A stretch of DNA of 11,188 nt from Alphaproteobacteria bacterium (GTDB lineage Bacteria; Pseudomonadota; Alphaproteobacteria; MED-G09). Location of the stretch: contig JABHUT010000076.1 of NCBI GenBank assembly GCA_018658685.1, positions 1-11,188 on the forward strand. Direction: 5' to 3'. The notes under the pieces are model-generated. The model saw nothing but the letters and a program-made list of their open reading frames with translations. It searched no databases and had not been told where the DNA came from. Positions 6,822 through 11,188 of this stretch are shown piece after piece. Position numbers and translations under genes: made by a program. Within the stretch, counting starts at the first letter, position 1, and each line of letters begins with the position of its first letter.

Positions 6822-7688
6822 ATGAATGAAAAATTAGAAGACTTAATTAATCTATTAGATATTGAGAGAATCGAGGTTAATCTTTTCAGAGGACAAAGCC
6901 CAAGCGATAGATGGCAAAGAGTTTTTGGTGGTCAAGTTATTGGTCAGGCCCTAGTTGCGGCAAGTAGAACTGTAGATGATAGAGTTTGTCATTCTTTGCA
7001 TGCTTATTTTTTAAGGGCTGGTGACCCAAAGGTACCAATTTTGTATGAAGTTGATAGATCAAGAGATGGAAGGTCTTTTACATCAAGAAGGGTGGTTGCT
7101 GTTCAGAATGGAAAAAAAATATTCAATATGTCTGCTTCTTTTCAGATTGAAGAAGATGGTCTTAATCACCAGGACCCTATGCCTGAAGTGGATAATTATG
7201 ATGATTTGCCATCAGAGCACGATCTGAGAAAAAAAATTATTAATAGTGTTCCTGATGAATATAAAGATAGTTTTAATAAAGAATGGCCAGTAGAGGTTAG
7301 GCCAATTGATCCTGTTGATTTAATGAATCCGCAACCTAAAATTCCTCAAAATTTTATTTGGTTTAGGGCTAAATCTTCTTTACCAGAAAATGTTTCTCTT
7401 CATCAGTGCGTACTTGCCTATATGTCAGATATGTCGCTTCTGGATACATGTACTAATCCGCATGGAATAAATTTTATGAGTAAAAACCTTCAATCTGCTA
7501 GTTTAGATCACGCTATGTGGTTTCATAGGCCTTTTAAGGCTGATGAGTGGTTATTATATTCTCAAGATAGTCCATCTGCATCTGGAGCAAGGGGTTTTAA
7601 CAGGGGTAGTATTTTTGATACTTCGGGTAATCTTGTTGCTTCGGTTGCTCAAGAAGGTCTTATTAGGGTAGTTAAACCTATAAATTAG
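6822..7688 (+). CDS. tesB: Acyl-CoA thioesterase II
   Basis: Double hot-dog thioesterase that hydrolyses medium- and long-chain acyl-CoA to free fatty acid and CoA. At 288 residues it matches E. coli TesB (286). The N-terminal hot-dog (about 1-115) has LFRGQSPSDRWQRVFGGQVI (21-40) and HSLHAYFLRAGD (57-68). The C-terminal one has AYMSDMSLL (199-207), LDHAMWFHRPF (228-238) and VAQEGLIR (275-282). The E. coli catalytic trio Asp204-Thr228-Gln278 maps to D203, S227 and Q277; Ser for Thr keeps the hydroxyl. The start lies 5 bases after the yfcG stop; AGAGG at 6803-6807 is far upstream for a Shine-Dalgarno, so translational coupling is likely. It ends tail to tail with mutB, the two stop codons overlapping (7685-7687 and 7686-7688), and no terminator is visible. 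Regulation of the free CoA pool is a reasonable but unproven role. Confidence 0.95.
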   Translation: MNEKLEDLINLLDIERIEVNLFRGQSPSDRWQRVFGGQVIGQALVAASRTVDDRVCHSLHAYFLRAGDPKVPILYEVDRSRDGRSFTSRRVVAVQNGKKIFNMSASFQIEEDGLNHQDPMPEVDNYDDLPSEHDLRKKIINSVPDEYKDSFNKEWPVEVRPIDPVDLMNPQPKIPQNFIWFRAKSSLPENVSLHQCVLAYMSDMSLLDTCTNPHGINFMSKNLQSASLDHAMWFHRPFKADEWLLYSQDSPSASGARGFNRGSIFDTSGNLVASVAQEGLIRVVKPIN

Positions 7689-9820
7689 TTCGCGTCGATA
7701 AGATTAAGAAGTTCGGCTGCAGCATCAACTATATTTGTTCCTGTTGCAAATATTGCAGAGGCCCCTGATTCTATTAACTCACTAAAGTCATCTTTTGGTA
7801 TTACTCCTCCAACAACAATATGTATCTTGCCTAAGCCCCTTGTATTTAACTCATCCTTTAGCTGGGGAACTAAAGTTAAATGACCTGCAGCAAGTGAAGA
7901 TGCAGCAACAATGTCAGATTTAGTTTCAAAAACTTGATCAGCAACTTCTGAAGGTGTTTGAAAAAGTGATCCTACTTCTATATCAAAACCCATATCCACT
8001 AATGCACTTGCAACAACCTTTTGCCCTCTATCGTGACCGTCTTGACCAAGTTTAGCTATATAAACTTTAGGTTTTATTCCTAATTTAATTTCATAGTCCT
8101 TTGTTCTTTTTCTAATATAATCAATACTATCTGACGAGAAATTTTTAGCATAAGTATCCTTTATAAGTGTCACCTTTGCTTTATGACGATCCCAAACCTC
8201 TTCAAGAGCGTAAGAGATTTCTCCTACAGTTGCCCCAACTCGAGCTGCGTTAACGGCAAGCTCAAGAACATTTTTATTTTGTTGAATTCCTTTGGTAATT
8301 TCTTCAAGTTTAACCTTAACATCAGAATTATTTCTTTCAGATTTAAGCTTTTTTAATCTCTCTAATTGGTTAGATAAAACCTGAGAATTATCAACTTTTT
8401 TGATGTCAATTTTTTCTTCTTCATTATCAGATAATGTAAACTTATTTACGCCAACGACGGTTTTCTCATTTGAGTCAATTTTAGCTTGAATTTTAGTAGC
8501 AGATTCTTCTATGCGCATTTTAGGTATATTTTTTTCAATTGCTTCGGTCATACCTCCATATTCGTTTATTTCATTAATATGATCCAAAGCCTTTTTTGCT
8601 AAATCGGATGTTAATTTCTCAATAAAGAATGATCCCCCCCAGGGGTCTATAACATCACACGTGCCTGTTTCACTTTGAATAAATAATTGAGTATTCCTTG
8701 CAATTCTAGCAGAAAAATCTGTTGGAAGAGCTATCGCTTCATCAAAACTATTTGTATGAAGTGATTGAGTATGCCCATGAGTAGCAGCTAATGCTTCAAT
8801 ACAAGTTCTGGTTATATTATTTAGAGGATCCTGTGCTGTTAATGACCATCCAGATGTTTGGCAATGTGTTCTAAGGGCTAATGATCTTGGGTCTTTTGGA
8901 TTAAATTCCCTCATTAGATTTGCCCAAATTAATCTTCCGGCTCTCATTTTTGCTATTTCCATAAAATAATCCATCCCTATCGCCCAAAAGAAGGATAGTC
9001 TCGGCGCAAAAGCATCTATATCTATACCAGCCTTTATTCCCGCCTTAACATATTCTAAACCATCGGCAATTGTATAAGCTAATTCAAGGTCGGCAGAGGC
9101 ACCTGCTTCTTGCATATGATATCCAGAAATAGAAATTGAATTAAATTTCGGCATATTCATTGATGTATATTCAAAGATATCTGAGATTATTCTCATTGAT
9201 GGTTTGGGTGGATATATGTATGTGTTCCTGACCATAAACTCTTTTAATACATCATTTTGAATAGTACCTTTTAGTTGATCAGTTGTTACACCTTGTTCCT
9301 CGGCAGCAACAATAAATAAGGCCATTATTGGAACCACCGCACCATTCATCGTCATAGAAACTGACATTTTATCAAGGGGGATATCTTTAAATAATACCCT
9401 CATATCCAAAATCGAATCTATGGCAACACCGGCCATCCCAACGTCACCTGATACTCTTGGGTGGTCAGAGTCATAGCCTCTGTGTGTTGCAAGATCAAAT
9501 GCAATGGATAGACCCATTTGACCATTTTCTAGATTTTTTTTATAAAAAGCATTTGAATCCTCTGCAGTTGAGAACCCCGCATATTGTCTTATTGTCCATG
9601 GTTTATTTGCATACATTGTAGGGTATGGACCTCTCACAAATGGATCAATTCCAGGCATTGAGCCTATATGACTTAAATTATCGGTATCTTTTTTTGTGTA
9701 AAAGGACTTAAGGTCGATACCTTCCAATGTTTCTTGAATATCAGATTTTTTATTTAAATTACTACTGTCATTAATATTTAAGTTTATATCAAGATCAAGA
9801 AATGTTTCAAAGTTACTCAT
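7685..9820 (-). CDS. mutB: Methylmalonyl-CoA mutase large (cobalamin-binding) subunit
   Basis: Adenosylcobalamin-dependent enzyme that interconverts (R)-methylmalonyl-CoA and succinyl-CoA, the last step of propionyl-CoA breakdown. The 711-residue chain is complete. The barrel domain (about 25-450) carries FVRGPYPTMY (61-70), TIRQYAGFST (76-85), AFDLATHRGYDSDHPRV (107-123) and SGYHMQEAGA (232-241). Using the spacing in Propionibacterium MutB, the active-site Tyr89, Arg207 and His244 correspond to Y80, R198 and H235, all present. Near 391-403 is DPWGGSFFIEKLT. The C-terminal B12 domain (about 583-711) has the base-off motif GQDGHDRGQ (592-600, with H596 as the cobalt ligand), then SSLAAGHLTLVP and GGVIP. 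The start overlaps the mutA stop by one base behind a strong GAGGAGG. MutB is intact and should be the catalytic chain; the epimerase, propionyl-CoA carboxylase and the MeaB chaperone are not in the window. Confidence 0.97.
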   Translation of the reverse strand: MSNFETFLDLDINLNINDSSNLNKKSDIQETLEGIDLKSFYTKKDTDNLSHIGSMPGIDPFVRGPYPTMYANKPWTIRQYAGFSTAEDSNAFYKKNLENGQMGLSIAFDLATHRGYDSDHPRVSGDVGMAGVAIDSILDMRVLFKDIPLDKMSVSMTMNGAVVPIMALFIVAAEEQGVTTDQLKGTIQNDVLKEFMVRNTYIYPPKPSMRIISDIFEYTSMNMPKFNSISISGYHMQEAGASADLELAYTIADGLEYVKAGIKAGIDIDAFAPRLSFFWAIGMDYFMEIAKMRAGRLIWANLMREFNPKDPRSLALRTHCQTSGWSLTAQDPLNNITRTCIEALAATHGHTQSLHTNSFDEAIALPTDFSARIARNTQLFIQSETGTCDVIDPWGGSFFIEKLTSDLAKKALDHINEINEYGGMTEAIEKNIPKMRIEESATKIQAKIDSNEKTVVGVNKFTLSDNEEEKIDIKKVDNSQVLSNQLERLKKLKSERNNSDVKVKLEEITKGIQQNKNVLELAVNAARVGATVGEISYALEEVWDRHKAKVTLIKDTYAKNFSSDSIDYIRKRTKDYEIKLGIKPKVYIAKLGQDGHDRGQKVVASALVDMGFDIEVGSLFQTPSEVADQVFETKSDIVAASSLAAGHLTLVPQLKDELNTRGLGKIHIVVGGVIPKDDFSELIESGASAIFATGTNIVDAAAELLNLIDAN

Positions 9821-11184
9821 TATAAAGCCTCCTCAAATGGCCTAACATTTATAGGATTTGAATCTGGATCTTCAAATATATTTACGCCAATCTTTTTTAT
9901 ATTTTTATCTTCAATATCTTTTTTTTGTTTTTCTCTAGATTCTTTCAATTCAGCAATAAAGCCATCTGATAATATTAATGAAGAAATACCGCCTAATTTT
10001 TCAATAAGCTTTATATTTCTCCATGAATTTTGAGAAATATCATTTGTAAGTTTTTCAATATAAAACGACCCTCCGGATGGGTCTTGTACTCTTGAAATTC
10101 TTGATTCCTCCTGAAGAATTATATGTGTATTTCTTGTTAATCTTTTTATAAACTCAGGAGCCTGTCCAAGTTTTTGTGTTATATTATTGCAAATTATTCT
10201 ATCCGCACCTCCAATAGCAGCTGAAAGTGCTGCTGTCGTAATTCTTAATTGATTAACCCAGGGGTCTTCTTTAAAAATTATATTTGATGAAGATCGTGAG
10301 GTAATATTTAGCCTTCCATTTATTTTAAAATGATTAAATATATTATTAAATATAACCCTGATTGATCTAATTTTGGCAATTGAGGCGAAAAAATTAGTAT
10401 TTGAAGAAACTGTTATATTTACTTCTTGTAGCTCTTTATAATTTTCTTTTGAGGTCTTAAGAATTTCAAGATAGCTCGATGCTATCAACTCAATTTCCTT
10501 TGATAGACCAGCACCTAAATCATCCCATAAAGAGCCATCAATATGAATTATTTCTATTGTTGGAAAGTTATTTTTAAAATTAGAGCTAGCCTTAATTGTT
10601 TTTTCTAATAAATTTTGGTGTTCAATAGCTTCGCCAAATTTTTCTTCTGAAAATTCTCTTAACCATAAATTTGTTGCAATTGGATCTATAAGATAGCCAC
10701 CCATGGGATTTTTTTTACTTAAATCCTTAAAATCATTCAGGTATGTTTGATATTCATCAATTTTTTCTAAGGGATCTCTAAGGTTTTTAAAATAAATTGG
10801 CGCTATAGATGAGTCTACATTTTTTAAAATATTACTTAAATTACCTTCACCAAAAGAGGAAAGCTCTAATGAATTGCTACCTCTTTCAAGCTCATTTAAA
10901 ATTCTTGAATTTAAAACTTTTGAGTCATTTGAATGATCTATTGTTGAACATATATACCATGGCATATACTGATTGATATCATCTCTTAATCCTCTTCTTG
11001 AGGATAAACTAAAATCATCATCTACATCTGTTTGCGTGTATAAAGGTTTTATAGATATATTTTCATCTAATAATTTCTCTAAATCCCTTATAGTTTTATC
11101 TTTAAGAGAGGAATCTGCAATTTTTTCCCATTCATCTATATTGATTGATGGTGCTTTTAAATATTCTTCAATATTTTTACTCAT
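9820..11184 (-). CDS. mutA: Methylmalonyl-CoA mutase small subunit, short form without the B12-like domain
   Basis: Non-catalytic partner of MutB in the heterodimeric methylmalonyl-CoA mutase. The 454 residues cover a degenerate TIM-barrel half: SIKPLYTQTDVD (44-55), the family segment FFASIAKIRSIRVIFN (263-278), DPWVNQLRITTAALSAAIGG (306-325) and VQDPSGGSFYIEKLT (365-379). It then stops after KKIGVNIFEDPDSNP, where the linker to the C-terminal domain would begin. Propionibacterium MutA is about 640 residues and keeps a vestigial cobalamin-binding domain, so roughly 150-190 residues are absent. MutB-type active-site and DxHxxG residues are lacking, as expected of a small subunit. The stop is clean and joins mutB as TAATG, so the short form looks genuine rather than a frameshift. 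The start is ATG at 11184, but only four bases upstream are visible, so no ribosome site can be assessed and a further upstream start cannot be excluded. Confidence 0.9.
   Translation of the reverse strand: MSKNIEEYLKAPSINIDEWEKIADSSLKDKTIRDLEKLLDENISIKPLYTQTDVDDDFSLSSRRGLRDDINQYMPWYICSTIDHSNDSKVLNSRILNELERGSNSLELSSFGEGNLSNILKNVDSSIAPIYFKNLRDPLEKIDEYQTYLNDFKDLSKKNPMGGYLIDPIATNLWLREFSEEKFGEAIEHQNLLEKTIKASSNFKNNFPTIEIIHIDGSLWDDLGAGLSKEIELIASSYLEILKTSKENYKELQEVNITVSSNTNFFASIAKIRSIRVIFNNIFNHFKINGRLNITSRSSSNIIFKEDPWVNQLRITTAALSAAIGGADRIICNNITQKLGQAPEFIKRLTRNTHIILQEESRISRVQDPSGGSFYIEKLTNDISQNSWRNIKLIEKLGGISSLILSDGFIAELKESREKQKKDIEDKNIKKIGVNIFEDPDSNPINVRPFEEAL
9828..9834 (-). promoter_or_regulatory. 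Strong Shine-Dalgarno of mutB inside the mutA 3' end
   Basis: The minus strand reads GAGGAGG, ending seven bases before the mutB ATG at 9820 and lying within the last codons of mutA. It is the best ribosome binding site in the window and suggests that MutB is translated well by independent initiation as well as by coupling to mutA. Confidence 0.75.
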
Positions 11185-11188
11185 AAAG

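Noticed and set aside
7021..7227. Plus-strand open frame in another frame of tesB
   Set aside because: It overlaps the conserved first hot-dog domain of tesB and has no independent start signal.
7500..7506. Ser in place of the catalytic Thr228 of E. coli TesB
   Set aside because: Ser keeps the hydroxyl group and the surrounding residues LDHAMWFHR are intact, so loss of activity is not implied.
8630..8645. Run of C (plus strand) in mutB, possible slippage or frameshift site
   Set aside because: It encodes the conserved Trp-Gly-Gly of DPWGGSFF and the frame is intact on both sides; no sign of programmed frameshifting.
1..11188. Search for mobile elements, CRISPR arrays, tRNA or rRNA genes, toxin-antitoxin or defence genes
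   Set aside because: Every long frame belongs to a known housekeeping family, gaps are under 100 bp, and no direct-repeat arrays, transposase motifs or cloverleaf sequences were seen by eye.

Overview
The window is a compact, visibly AT-rich stretch of bacterial chromosome carrying eleven protein genes, one of them cut by the left edge. All are recognisable housekeeping or central-metabolism genes. TopA and RuvX have alphaproteobacterial wording, GatB begins as alphaproteobacterial GatB proteins do, and ruvX-pyrB-plsY-topA recalls the conserved alphaproteobacterial neighbourhood. With the low G+C, gaps of only a few bases and overlapping gene ends, this suggests a streamlined, probably marine, alphaproteobacterium (SAR11- or HIMB59-like lifestyle). 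The exact clade cannot be told from this sequence. I see no RNA gene, insertion sequence, phage gene, CRISPR array or defence system.

Left block (1-2793): topA (5' part only), plsY and ruvX lie on the minus strand, with pyrB inserted between plsY and ruvX on the plus strand. In many alphaproteobacteria the order is ruvX-pyrB-pyrC-plsY-dprA-topA, all in one direction. Here pyrB points the other way, pyrC and dprA are absent, and PyrB belongs to the E. coli/eukaryote-like sequence class rather than the usual alphaproteobacterial one. This looks like replacement of the native pyrB and is the most interesting observation in the window.

Middle block (2873-7688): gatC-gatA-gatB-yfcG-tesB on the plus strand, with junctions of 1 bp overlap, 4 bp overlap, 10 bp and 5 bp, look like a single operon. 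GatCAB converts misacylated Glu-tRNA(Gln) and/or Asp-tRNA(Asn) to the correct amide form. A YfcG-type glutathione S-transferase and an acyl-CoA thioesterase II follow.

Right block (7685-11184): mutA-mutB on the minus strand encode the two chains of a B12-dependent methylmalonyl-CoA mutase. They overlap by one base, and mutB has a very strong Shine-Dalgarno. MutA stops after the barrel and lacks the C-terminal cobalamin-domain remnant of longer MutA proteins. mutB ends overlap tesB tail to tail by 3 bp.

Non-coding DNA is limited to 92 bp (topA/plsY), 32 bp (plsY/pyrB), 79 bp (ruvX/gatC) and gaps of 10 bp or less. No stretch over 300 bp lacks a gene.
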